Shown one piece after another: positions 16,161-23,676 of a stretch of 64,000 nucleotides of DNA (position 1 is the stretch's first letter; every line of letters begins with the position of its first letter). The stretch comes from UBA4660 sp034408895 (GTDB lineage: Bacteria > Bacteroidota > Bacteroidia > Flavobacteriales_D > Sanyastnellaceae): assembly GCA_034408895.1 (NCBI GenBank), contig JAWXCI010000024.1:1-64000 (forward strand). Direction: 5' to 3'. Made by a program: the position numbers and the translations under genes. Under the pieces are notes generated by a model. It saw nothing but the letters and a program-made list of their open reading frames with translations. It was not told where the DNA came from and searched no databases.

Positions 16161-17125
16161 ATGAAAACAATAATGACAATCCTTGCACTTATCATAGCGA
16201 TGATGAGCGCCAACGCCAGCGATGTAACACTCGTGGTGAAACAAATTGACAACAGTGGCCTTGTGCAGGCAACACCTATCGCCTGTACGCAAAGGTGAGC
16301 ACTCTTGCCAAATCCATCCACGCGATTTTTGGAGCTGTTCAGAACAGCCTTATCATTAATTCCAGTGCGGCAATCTGGCAAAGCGACCTTGGGGGTTACA
16401 GTGCCGGAAACGTAAACGAAGAGTTCTTTACTTATGACCCTGCATTGCAATTCGACTCTTGGTTTACCCTCGGTTTTGAGAATAACGAAGGCAGCGATTT
16501 GTGGGATTTGGGAATGGACTTTTCTGCTTTCGAAAATGGAACAGGTTTCAGTGCTGACAATGGAGCATGGTTTCTTCTTACAACTAACGAACGCTGCTTT
16601 GCCGATGAAGATGGATTGTTGCTGCTTGCGCAATTCACCACCAGCGGAGTGGTAAGCGGAACATTGAACGTGCAGGGTTGGGAGGGGCCACAGAACTCAT
16701 GGCAAGAACGGGGGCTTACTTTTTCTACAGAAATTCTGATGAATGCAAACGAAGAAGAAGTTGCTATTGATGTAATGAGCGTTTTGACAGAAGTTGAATC
16801 GGAAGAAATGGTTGCGGAAGAAATTTCAAATTCAGAATCCGAAGTGCAAGGTGTTGCTTCAAGCGTGATGAATGCGATGAGCGAAGATTTCTCTTTTGAA
16901 ATTTTCCCGAACCCGAATAACGGAGAAACCATCAACGTGGCATTGAGCAATGCAAGTGATGTGGTAATGGTTCTGAACATCACCGATGTGACAGGAAAAT
17001 TAGTTCACTCCGAAAACATTTTGCCTCTGCAGCAGCACGTGAACATGACCTTCAACGGAAGACTTTCTGCTGGTATGTGCAATGTGAGCGTGGGTTCACT
17101 TACTGAAAAACTCATCGTGCAATAA
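16161..17125 (+). pseudogene. T9SS-secreted protein broken by a single-base deletion near the start
   Basis: The ATG at 16161 gives a signal peptide (MKTIMTILALIIAMMSANA) and SDVTLVVKQIDNSGLVQ, after which the frame fails. From about 16268 the correct continuation is in another frame: GNTYRLYAKVSTLAKSIHAI onward to TAA at 17125. Adding one G in caggc (about 16268-16271) joins them perfectly. The body has WDLGMDFSAFENG and QGWEGPQNSWQERG, an acidic Glu/Ser linker, and a T9SS type A domain (FEIFPNPNNGETINV...ITDVTGKLVHS...). GMCNVSV has Cys where Tyr is usual. Frameshift mutation or assembly error. Confidence 0.8.
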
Positions 17126-17262
17126 TCAAAACCCCCAAGGCGCATGAAACGCCACCGCAATGTTTCAAATTGATCCCGATAGCTATCAGGATTGGATCCT
17201 GTCAACGGGAGGATGGGCTTTAAATACGTCCCCGGCAATCACATCTAAATAGAAACTGTTAT

Positions 17263-17313
17263 GGCACTTCTAAAAACTCCTGATGCCTCACCTGAGGAGT
17301 TTTTAGAGGTGCC
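17263..17313. terminator. Hairpin between convergent genes
   Basis: Arms 17263-17281 and 17295-17313 pair at 18 of 19 positions (ggcacttctaaaaactcct against its complement) with a 13-base loop. It lies between the T9SS protein on plus and the LytTR regulator on minus, so it probably serves both. Confidence 0.65.
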
Positions 17314-17414
17314 CTTTTACAAGTTGAAGATGTGGTTGCCGGTTTTTTTAATGTCGTGCGAATTTTATCACGGTTCTCAATCTTCAGGTTCTGTCTCACC
17401 TGAAGTAGTTGGTT

Positions 17415-18161
17415 TTACTTACTCCTGAGAGCGTCCTTCACTTCAGTAAGCCGCCTGCGCGAGATGGCCACATGTGCGCCATCACTCAACACCACTTCAT
17501 CTTTGGGTGATATGTTTTCAATGTGTTGCTTGTTGACGAGATGCGATTTATGGACACGAAGAAATTTTCCTTCACCCAGCATCTCTTCAATATCGCGTAG
17601 CGTTTTTGATGCAAGGAATTTTTTGCCGCTTGAAAGAAATATCATGGTATAGTTGGAGTCGGCTTCGCAACGGATTATTTCTCCGGCCTTGAAATGATGT
17701 TCACCCTGCTTGGTTGGAATCACTAACTGGAAATTGTTTTCATCCTGCTGGCTGAAATTGTGCTTCAGGTTGGCAAGCCGCGCTTGAGTAAGAATTTTTT
17801 CTGATTTCTGCTTGAACCGTTCAATCGCAGATTTCAATTCATCATGCTTTACCGGTTTCAGCAGATAATCAAGTGCGCTGTACTTGATGGCCTGAATTGC
17901 ATATTGGTTGAATGAAGTGATGAAGATGACTTCGATTTGTGTGGTGTCAAGATGGTCGAGCATTTCAAAACCATTCATCACCGGCATCTGAATGTCAAGA
18001 AAAATCAAATCGGGTTTTGAGTGATTGATGAATTCGATAGCTTCCAGAGGATGTTCGAAATCGGCCACGAGCTCCAGTTCATGCCGGAATGCAGCGAGGG
18101 TGTCTTTCAAATCACTTCGCACAAATGCATCATCATCAACAATAACTGCCCGGATCATCAT
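17415..18161 (-). CDS. LytTR-family response regulator, orphan
   Basis: The protein is 248 aa. The receiver spans residues 1-125 with acidic pocket VIVDDDAF, phospho-Asp in LIFLDIQMPVMNG, and the Thr/Ser-to-Lys relay FITSFNQYAIQAI / DYLLKPVKHDEL. LytTR DNA-binding domain follows (CEADSNYTMIFLSSGKKFLA, FLRVHKSHLVNKQHI, VAISRRRL). It would bind direct repeats near promoters when phosphorylated. No kinase gene lies beside it, so its partner is encoded elsewhere or has been lost. Intact. Confidence 0.9.
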   Translation of the reverse strand: MMIRAVIVDDDAFVRSDLKDTLAAFRHELELVADFEHPLEAIEFINHSKPDLIFLDIQMPVMNGFEMLDHLDTTQIEVIFITSFNQYAIQAIKYSALDYLLKPVKHDELKSAIERFKQKSEKILTQARLANLKHNFSQQDENNFQLVIPTKQGEHHFKAGEIIRCEADSNYTMIFLSSGKKFLASKTLRDIEEMLGEGKFLRVHKSHLVNKQHIENISPKDEVVLSDGAHVAISRRRLTEVKDALRSK

Positions 18162-18211
18162 GAGTTGTAAATGTCAGGCAAAGATGCAAGAGACAAAGGT
18201 TGTTGTTTGGA

Positions 18212-18272
18212 TGTTCTATTGTTTGAATTTTTGGTTGTTTGATTGTTTGTGGAACATTCAAACAATAGAACA
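18212..18272. repeat. Perfect 16-bp inverted repeat, probable terminator
   Basis: tgttctattgtttgaa (18212-18227) and its exact complement (18257-18272) are separated by 29 bases rich in ttgtttg words. It sits between the uppP stop and the LytTR regulator start, and may terminate uppP transcription. Confidence 0.6.
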
Positions 18273-18281
18273 ATCAGTGTG

Positions 18282-19070
18282 TCAGACTACCCTGAGATCA
18301 ATGCCGGAAAGAAGAAGAATGATAAGGATGGCGCCCAGCGCAATGCGATACCAGCCAAATGCCTTGAATCCATGCTTCGTTAAAAAGGCGATGAAGAATT
18401 TTATGGCGAGCATGGACACTATAAAAGCCACTGCATTTCCAACCAACAATTTCATCATGTTATCCGATTGAAACAATTCCGGAACTTCATGAATGCCTTT
18501 GTAAAGTTTGTAACCGGTGGCAGCGAACATGGTGGGCACTGCAAGAAAGAAAGAAAACTCTGCGGCCTGTTTTCGTGTGAGGCCTTGTGTCATTCCGCCA
18601 ATGATGGTGGCCGCACTGCGCGACACTCCGGGTATCATGGAAATGCATTGGAATAATCCGATGATGAATGATTTCCGGTAAGTGATTTTCGTTTCCTGTT
18701 TCGGATTGAGAATGCGGTCAATGAAAATCAAAATCAATCCACCGGACAGCAAACTGATGGCAACAATCATCACGCTTCCCAAGGCCGCATCCACATAATC
18801 ATTGGCCAAAAAACCAATAACCGCAGCGGGAAGAAATGCCACGAAAAGCAAATAGTAAAAGTTGAGCGACTGGAAAAACCTTTTCCAGTACAACACCACC
18901 ACGCTGAGTATTGCACCAAACTGGATGCTGATAATAAATGTGCGAGTGAACGCAGTGTCCTCCACGCCAAGAAGGTGCTGCGCAATTATCATGTGCCCCG
19001 TTGAGGAGATAGGAAGAAACTCCGTAAGCCCTTCCACTATTGCTATGATGATGACTTCAAGAAGACTCAC
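18282..19070 (-). CDS. uppP: Undecaprenyl-diphosphatase
   Basis: The protein is 262 aa, the usual length, with about eight membrane helices. EGLTEFLPISSTGH (residues 13-26) and the PGVSRSAATIIGG motif (about 149-161) are the two catalytic signatures of BacA/UppP. It dephosphorylates undecaprenyl diphosphate to recycle the lipid carrier for peptidoglycan and O-antigen, and confers bacitracin tolerance. In many Bacteroidota it lies in an ftsX-DUF3098-uppP-truB block. Here the DUF3098 gene is upstream, but ftsX and truB are not in view, replaced by repeats and an unrelated regulator. Confidence 0.95.
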   Translation of the reverse strand: MSLLEVIIIAIVEGLTEFLPISSTGHMIIAQHLLGVEDTAFTRTFIISIQFGAILSVVVLYWKRFFQSLNFYYLLFVAFLPAAVIGFLANDYVDAALGSVMIVAISLLSGGLILIFIDRILNPKQETKITYRKSFIIGLFQCISMIPGVSRSAATIIGGMTQGLTRKQAAEFSFFLAVPTMFAATGYKLYKGIHEVPELFQSDNMMKLLVGNAVAFIVSMLAIKFFIAFLTKHGFKAFGWYRIALGAILIILLLSGIDLRVV

Positions 19071-19214
19071 AGAGGATGTGGGATGTTAGACATGAGATGT
19101 GAGATGACCGGAGACCGATGACGGATGAACTGAGACGGTGACTGGTGTGCAAAATGAATCTGTCAGGAAAAGTTGTCCTCCGTACCAATTAGCAATTCTT
19201 TTTGTTATGCCTGC

Positions 19215-19463
19215 CTACTGCTCCCTGCCGACTTTTTCCTTGTACATAATCGCGTAGCCCACCATGCCGTATCCCAGCAACACCACAATAGGTGCGAGGG
19301 TGATTCTTCGCGGTGAAAAGATTTCCGGGTCAAAAACATTAGGGTCTTCGCTGCCACCGCCCGACATGAGCAGGTAACCCAGGATGATGATGCCGATGCC
19401 CGACAACAGGAAAATGTAATTCTTCCTTGAAAAAACAAATGGACTGGATGTGGGGTTGGTCAT
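19215..19463 (-). CDS. DUF3098 small membrane protein
   Basis: The protein is 82 aa with two membrane helices (NYIFLLSGIGIIILGYLLMSG and LAPIVVLLGYGMVGYAIMY) separated by the DPNVFDPEIFSPRRITLAP loop that marks DUF3098. Function unknown. It is regularly next to uppP in Bacteroidota, and the order here (145 bp upstream of uppP, same strand) agrees. Confidence 0.85.
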   Translation of the reverse strand: MTNPTSSPFVFSRKNYIFLLSGIGIIILGYLLMSGGGSEDPNVFDPEIFSPRRITLAPIVVLLGYGMVGYAIMYKEKVGREQ

Positions 19464-19600
19464 GACTTATTTAATGCTTGCGGCCAAATGTAAAGAGAGA
19501 ACAAAGACCGATGACGGCTGACCGAATACCGAAGGTTTCATTGCAGCTAGCTTCAACTATTCTGCTTTTACCAAAAGGTATTGTCACCCATTCGTGAGAA

Positions 19601-19715
19601 ACTTCGCTCAGGGTGACAGGCGTTGCGATAAAGTGAATAAAATGAAGTGGCGGGCGCGAAGCGCCCGCCACTTCATTTTATTAAATACACTTGTCCATGT
19701 CACCCTGAGCGAAGT
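19601..19715. repeat. Nested palindromic intergenic element
   Basis: An outer 18-bp perfect inverted repeat (acttcgctcagggtgaca at 19601-19618, complement at 19698-19715) encloses a perfect 22-bp hairpin with a 3-base loop (19636-19657 / 19661-19682, core gtggcgggcgc). The outer arm CACCCTGAGCGAAGTCGAAGG is the REP-like sequence seen dispersed in many Bacteroidota genomes. Related fragments recur at 19779-19792, 20173-20247 and 14183-14216. Confidence 0.85.
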
Positions 19716-19851
19716 CGAAGGGTTTTCTCTTTACCATAATCAATGGCGCCCTTAACACTTCGAATAGGCCTGTACTGTCGGAGTCGAAGGGTGCATAAGG
19801 AAAACTGCTTCAATCCATTGCAAGAGACCCTAAGAATTACCTTCGCTCTCC

Positions 19852-20133
19852 ATGAAAGAATACTACGTAAACATTCTTCTTTGTGCTGATGATTCTTACT
19901 ATGTGGGTGTTACCAACGACCTTCAAAGGAGAGGGGAAGAACAACAGTTCAGCATAGACCCGAACCACTACACTTCCATCCGAAAGCCATTGAAAATGGT
20001 GTTTTATGAATTGCACATTGACATCAATGATGCGATAGCGCGCGAAAAGAAAATCAAGAAATGGACACGCGCAAAAAAGGAAGCGCTGATAAAACATGAC
20101 ACTCAAAAGCTGAAGGAATTGGCGCGAGGTTGA
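19852..20133 (+). CDS. Small GIY-YIG nuclease family protein
   Basis: The protein is 93 aa, the normal length. YYVNILLCADDSYYVGVTNDLQRR (split) contains the paired Y-x-x / Y-V-G strands and the catalytic Arg of the stand-alone GIY-YIG domain. INDAIAREKKIKKW and RAKKEALI complete the usual pattern. Two positions look off: the first strand has Asn (YVN) where Tyr is usual, and the E-H pair after the Arg helix reads EEQQ. The enzyme may therefore be weakened. It is flanked on both sides by palindromic repeats, a placement that suggests linked mobility. Role of these small proteins is not established. Confidence 0.85.
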   Translation: MKEYYVNILLCADDSYYVGVTNDLQRRGEEQQFSIDPNHYTSIRKPLKMVFYELHIDINDAIAREKKIKKWTRAKKEALIKHDTQKLKELARG

Positions 20134-20172
20134 ATGGTGAATACGTCTTGAACAAAAGTGAAGGAATAGGAT

Positions 20173-20247
20173 GCCCTTCGACATTGTTTGCATTGAGCAT
20201 TTCGACAGAACTTGTATTGTGCGCAGCCGAAACGCTCAGGGTGACAT
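20173..20247. repeat. REP-like repeat fragment right of the GIY-YIG gene
   Basis: The stretch contains gcccttcgac, gagcatttcgacag and gctcagggtgac, the same words as the element at 19601-19715 in altered order and spacing. It looks like a decayed copy. Confidence 0.6.
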
Positions 20248-20260
20248 GGGTAGGGACACC

Positions 20261-20293
20261 ACCCAAGCTCTCTACCAACTGAGCTATCCAACT
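20261..20293 (-). other. tRNA 5' fragment (D-arm remnant)
   Basis: The minus strand reads gttggatagctcagttggta followed by gagagc, which is the acceptor 5' strand plus D arm of a tRNA. No anticodon arm or TTCGA T-arm follows, so it is not a functional gene. It may mark an old integration site. Confidence 0.5.
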
Positions 20294-20513
20294 GTCGCTT
20301 CCTCTGATTTGAAGCCCTTCGACTTCGCTTAGCTTGATAGGCGGGCGTTAACGGGGAAAAAGAGAAGGCGGGCTGCAACCGACCGAAGGGTGCTCATGCA
20401 TTCCTTTGAAGGAAATCGTGTTATGGATAAACGCGATGAAGGATCGGGCAATTTGCAAAGAATGCCCGGGTGGGATTTTCAGATCACTCAAAATGCACAA
20501 CACTATCTCATGA

Positions 20514-20521
20514 TAATTTTG
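20514..20521 (+). promoter_or_regulatory. Bacteroidota -7 box TAATTTTG
   Basis: It matches TAnnTTTG, 23 bases before the ATG of the two-gene operon at 20545. No convincing -33 TTG at the right spacing was found. Confidence 0.4.
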
Positions 20522-20544
20522 CACCAACACAATCAATCGCCACA

Positions 20545-20982
20545 ATGGAGAATGTAGTATTAACGGTTCCGAGCATAATGATTCACCACCATGCCTGCCA
20601 TATGGCAGACACGCAGCCATATATCCACAACGAGTTGAACTGGCATCATACCATCAACGTGAAAATACTTCCACGCGATAAAACGCAAAGGAAAATTATG
20701 GTACGCTATATCTATTTATTGCACCTGAAGACCGATACCAAAAAAACACCCCTGATCTTGTTTGATACCACCAGTGTGTTTTACGTTACCCGCCAGCATT
20801 CTGTTGAAACAAAGCAGGGTGTTTTGTCGCTGTGCACTGAACTGGCACTATGCCATTTGCTTGGTGCCTATGCTGGTGCAATGCAAGGCACACGGGCTAT
20901 GGACTTTATGCCTCCACCCGTGGGATATGGCCAGAACCATGAACTCATTACATCGTCCGTGCAAAAAAACTGGAAAACATGA
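20545..20982 (+). CDS. Unknown protein, possibly SecB-like fold; first of a two-gene operon
   Basis: The protein is 145 aa from ATG 20545; that start was preferred over an upstream in-frame one at 20470 because of the promoter at 20514. Not firmly recognised. It is His-rich at the N-terminus (MIHHHACHMADTQPYIHN), with alternating strands (HTINVKILPRDKTQRKIMVRYIYLLHL, LILFDTTSVFYVTR). A C-terminal helix reads LALCHLLGAYAGAMQGTRAMDFMPPPV. Four strands followed by a helix ending in a PPxP turn is the layout of SecB-type chaperones, but identity is too low to be sure. Its stop overlaps the next ATG (ATGA), so the two products are probably made together. Confidence 0.6.
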   Translation: MENVVLTVPSIMIHHHACHMADTQPYIHNELNWHHTINVKILPRDKTQRKIMVRYIYLLHLKTDTKKTPLILFDTTSVFYVTRQHSVETKQGVLSLCTELALCHLLGAYAGAMQGTRAMDFMPPPVGYGQNHELITSSVQKNWKT

Positions 20983-21413
20983 GTATACAAATTGCCACAC
21001 TATCCGTGAGGCATTCAGAGTTTTCTGTGGCCCCTGATTTTGATCCGCAGCTTCCGCTGATTGTCAAGGACTATTCCTGGTGGGGTGATATCGGTTTCAA
21101 CGTGAAGCATAAAGAAAATTCAATTGACGAGCTATCCATCCATAGCACCGTGCAACTGTTAACCGCCATGGACAAGCGCCAGGTGTGCAAACTCCGGACA
21201 GACTCCTGCTTCAGCATAACCACAGGGTTGAGCATGGAACTAAAGCGCAAAGTGTTTCGCAGACTTGCTAACCAAACAGTGGCACACCAACAGGGCGGTT
21301 GGGCGTCTTTGCACAAAAATGCATTCCTTCGCCTGATGATGCCCCAAGGCTTAAACTCCATTGAACAGATTTGGGACAGGGTGGAGAAGGAAATTTCTGA
21401 GCAATGGCCTTGA
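20979..21413 (+). CDS. Unknown protein, second of the coupled pair
   Basis: The protein is 144 aa, soluble. It opens MSIQIATLSVRHSEFSVAPD, then LPLIVKDYSWWGDIGFNVKH with strands resembling its partner (a short strand, an acidic loop, then a W-containing strand), and a helix with ELKRKVFRRLANQTVAHQQGG. The two genes may be diverged paralogues or complementary subunits. No signal peptide or membrane segment. I cannot assign a function. The C-terminus IEQIWDRVEKEISEQWP is amphipathic. Confidence 0.6.
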   Translation: MSIQIATLSVRHSEFSVAPDFDPQLPLIVKDYSWWGDIGFNVKHKENSIDELSIHSTVQLLTAMDKRQVCKLRTDSCFSITTGLSMELKRKVFRRLANQTVAHQQGGWASLHKNAFLRLMMPQGLNSIEQIWDRVEKEISEQWP

Positions 21414-21787
21414 GCGGGGCTTCGATGGATGATCACTATTTGAAGTCTGGAGATCTAAAGATGAAATCTCTGTCTCGTTGAGATGGGTATTTCTTTTTTC
21501 TTCTTTTTGGTTCGTTCATATGTGCCTCATTTGAGTGATGCCAGTCGATTGCGTGACATCCAAAATCTGCGCTCATTTCGCGCGTTTATTACCACCATTT
21601 CACCACCGTGCTCAAACTGAAAACAGGGTCTTCTAAAAAGCATCAAGTTGATCCTGAAAAATAAACATCCCTTTTTTTAAAACTTATTTCCATACACCTC
21701 CGTAATAGCGCGAGGTGTTTGAACATTACACCTTGATTTAAGTTTTTGTTACATCAGATTTATCCACCCCTAATCATTAAAAAAGCT
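21414..21787. other. Intergenic region, nothing recognised
   Basis: 374 bp, AT-rich, no supported gene, repeat or clear promoter. Confidence 0.4.
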
Positions 21788-22675
21788 ATGCAAATCAATA
21801 CATCGACAAGGCCGCTGCTAGTGGCTTTCTCAATTTCAATCCTGTTGGCCTCTTGCCAGTCGGATAACTCCGGATCGGGAGAACTTACAGGACAGGGCGA
21901 CTCCACCATGAGCAAAACCGGTTCAGTTCGAAAAATAATTTATTCCATTCCACCCCCCATGGAAATGGTGTCGCTCATCAAACAATCGGGCGCCCAGTTC
22001 GACAAGAGCATACTGAACTCCGTGGACAGGGCTAAATCTTACACCGGGGAATCGAAACTTGCGCTCAACCTTGGCATTTATGGAAGTGCGCTCAGCTATG
22101 CTTCCATGTTCGACCAAAAGCAGGAGGCCATGAACTACTTCGCGGCATCGCAAGAACTGGCCAACAAACTTGGTGTCGAAGATGTGCTCCAGAACGACAT
22201 TCCTGAGCGACTTAGAAATAATGAAGAGAACCGCGACTCGCTGCTCAACATTGTGTCCGAGACGTATGCTGATCTTAACGATTACCTCAAAGAAAGCAAC
22301 CGTGAAGAAATTTCCGGTTTAGTGATAGCAGGTGGTTGGGTCGAAGGACTTCATCTTGCCACTTATTATGCTATATCCTCAGGAAATGCCGAGCTGAAAC
22401 AACGGGTTGCTGAACAAAAACTTTCCTTAGTCGAATTGATCAAGTTGCTGGGCAGCTACTCGCCACGTCCTGATCTTGCTGAAGTGCTTAATGATCTAAA
22501 CCAGATAAGGGCATTGTTCGATGAAGCTCAAACCACCACAGGCAAATCGAGCCAGGAAAAGGATGCCTCGGGAACGGTGGTGATAGGTGGTGGAAACTCT
22601 ATAACCATGTCGGACGTAACGCTGAAAAAAATAAGCGACAAGATCAAAGAAATCCGCACGAAATACATCAGTTGA
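21788..22675 (+). CDS. Conserved lipoprotein, helix-rich
   Basis: The protein is 295 aa from ATG 21788; a TTG-type start at 21746 would precede a good lipobox and is less likely. The leader ends LLASC, so Cys is lipidated and the protein is anchored in the outer or inner membrane. The mature part is helical (FDKSILNSVDRAKSYTGESKLALNLGIYGSALSYASMFDQ, LIAGGWVEGLHLATYYAIS). I have seen this family as conserved hypothetical lipoproteins in Bacteroidota. Function unknown. The next gene follows after 24 bp, so they form an operon. Confidence 0.8.
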   Translation: MQINTSTRPLLVAFSISILLASCQSDNSGSGELTGQGDSTMSKTGSVRKIIYSIPPPMEMVSLIKQSGAQFDKSILNSVDRAKSYTGESKLALNLGIYGSALSYASMFDQKQEAMNYFAASQELANKLGVEDVLQNDIPERLRNNEENRDSLLNIVSETYADLNDYLKESNREEISGLVIAGGWVEGLHLATYYAISSGNAELKQRVAEQKLSLVELIKLLGSYSPRPDLAEVLNDLNQIRALFDEAQTTTGKSSQEKDASGTVVIGGGNSITMSDVTLKKISDKIKEIRTKYIS

Positions 22676-22699
22676 ACCCTAGCCTAATACACTCACACT

Positions 22700-23128
22700 A
22701 TGAAAATATTCAAATACCTACTTCTGATAGCAACAGCGCTGCCGCTGGCCACTTTTGCTCAATGCCGCTCATTCACCAAGAGCAATTGCCTGCCTGTACT
22801 TCAAGGATATGTGCAGAATGATAACTACAATTCAGCAGTGCTCGTTCCTGGCGATGAAGCAGAGTTACTTCTCACCTTTTACGCTGGCAAGGACTACCGT
22901 ATAGTGGTGTGCGCCCAGCCACGCATTGGTGATGTGGACTACGAGATAACGGATACCAACCAGGAGTTGATTCACAGAGGCAACACCAGGGATACTAACA
23001 TTTTTGATTTCCGTATGGCCACTACGCAACAATTGATTGTGCGCATTCAAGTGCCGGAACTCACTCACGAAACTGCCATAGTTCCTGATGGATGTGTGGC
23101 TGTGATGGTGGGCTACAAACAGGAATAA
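22700..23128 (+). CDS. Conserved hypothetical secreted protein
   Basis: The protein is 142 aa with signal peptide MKIFKYLLLIATALPLATFA. The mature part has repeated Cys (CRSFTKSNCLP, VVCAQ, DGCVAVM) and a beta-sandwich-like pattern (AELLLTFYAGKDYRIVVC). Family seen in Bacteroidota beside this lipoprotein; role unknown. A strong terminator follows. Confidence 0.75.
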   Translation: MKIFKYLLLIATALPLATFAQCRSFTKSNCLPVLQGYVQNDNYNSAVLVPGDEAELLLTFYAGKDYRIVVCAQPRIGDVDYEITDTNQELIHRGNTRDTNIFDFRMATTQQLIVRIQVPELTHETAIVPDGCVAVMVGYKQE

Positions 23129-23162
23129 ACTCCCCGATTCACTTCTGATTCATAAAATGAAA

Positions 23163-23200
23163 CAGGGCTGCTTCAATTTGAGGCAGCCCTGGTTTTTTTT
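23163..23200 (+). terminator. Rho-independent terminator
   Basis: cagggctgc pairs with gcagccctg around a short loop and is followed by eight T (23193-23200). It ends the lipoprotein operon. Confidence 0.85.
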
Positions 23201-23232
23201 GCATGGTGAATTGCTTAGTCTTTTTTCTTAGC

Positions 23233-23664
23233 TCATTTTGAAAGGACAAATTTTACTAGAAGGGTCATGTAACTTTTCACCACAAGTCCGTTTATCATTG
23301 CAGGAGTCCATGGTGGGGAAAGCTTAAGAAGACGCACAGCTTCCAGTGCCAAAGTTTGGCCGTCTTGCGGTTGCCTCACCACAGTAATGTCAGAGATTAT
23401 TCCCTGTTTATCCACAATGAATTTCAAATAAACGACACCCTCAACCTGATCTTCTTGTGCTTCTTCGGGATAAACGACATTATCAGTAATAAACTGGATC
23501 CAGGCATCCATCCCCCCTGGAAATTGAGCCAGTTCTTCGCTAAACTCCATCGCTTCTTCGTCTTTAACTTGATAGACGATGTTGTCGGCTGGAGAAAGCG
23601 TGTCATTCTGTGCAAACGATGACGCTGCTGATAGAAACAAAACGAAAATGACAATGTATCTCAT
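23233..23664 (-). CDS. TonB C-terminal domain protein
   Basis: The protein is 143 aa with signal peptide ending SFAQ. Residues about 45-140 (FPGGMDAWIQFITDNVVYPE, EGVVYLKFIVDKQGIISDITVVRQ, ALEAVRLLKLSPPWTPA) form the TonB C-terminal fold. It has no proline-rich spanning region or membrane anchor of a full TonB, so it is a periplasmic variant of unknown partner. Lies 12 bp downstream of the M43 protease gene. Confidence 0.85.
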   Translation of the reverse strand: MRYIVIFVLFLSAASSFAQNDTLSPADNIVYQVKDEEAMEFSEELAQFPGGMDAWIQFITDNVVYPEEAQEDQVEGVVYLKFIVDKQGIISDITVVRQPQDGQTLALEAVRLLKLSPPWTPAMINGLVVKSYMTLLVKFVLSK

Positions 23665-23676
23665 CGGAAAATCTGC

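Noticed and set aside
19471..19671. Minus-strand open frame over palindromic repeats
   Set aside because: It simply reads through the REP-like element.
20261..20293. Complete tRNA gene
   Set aside because: Only the acceptor 5' strand and D arm are present; no anticodon or T arm.
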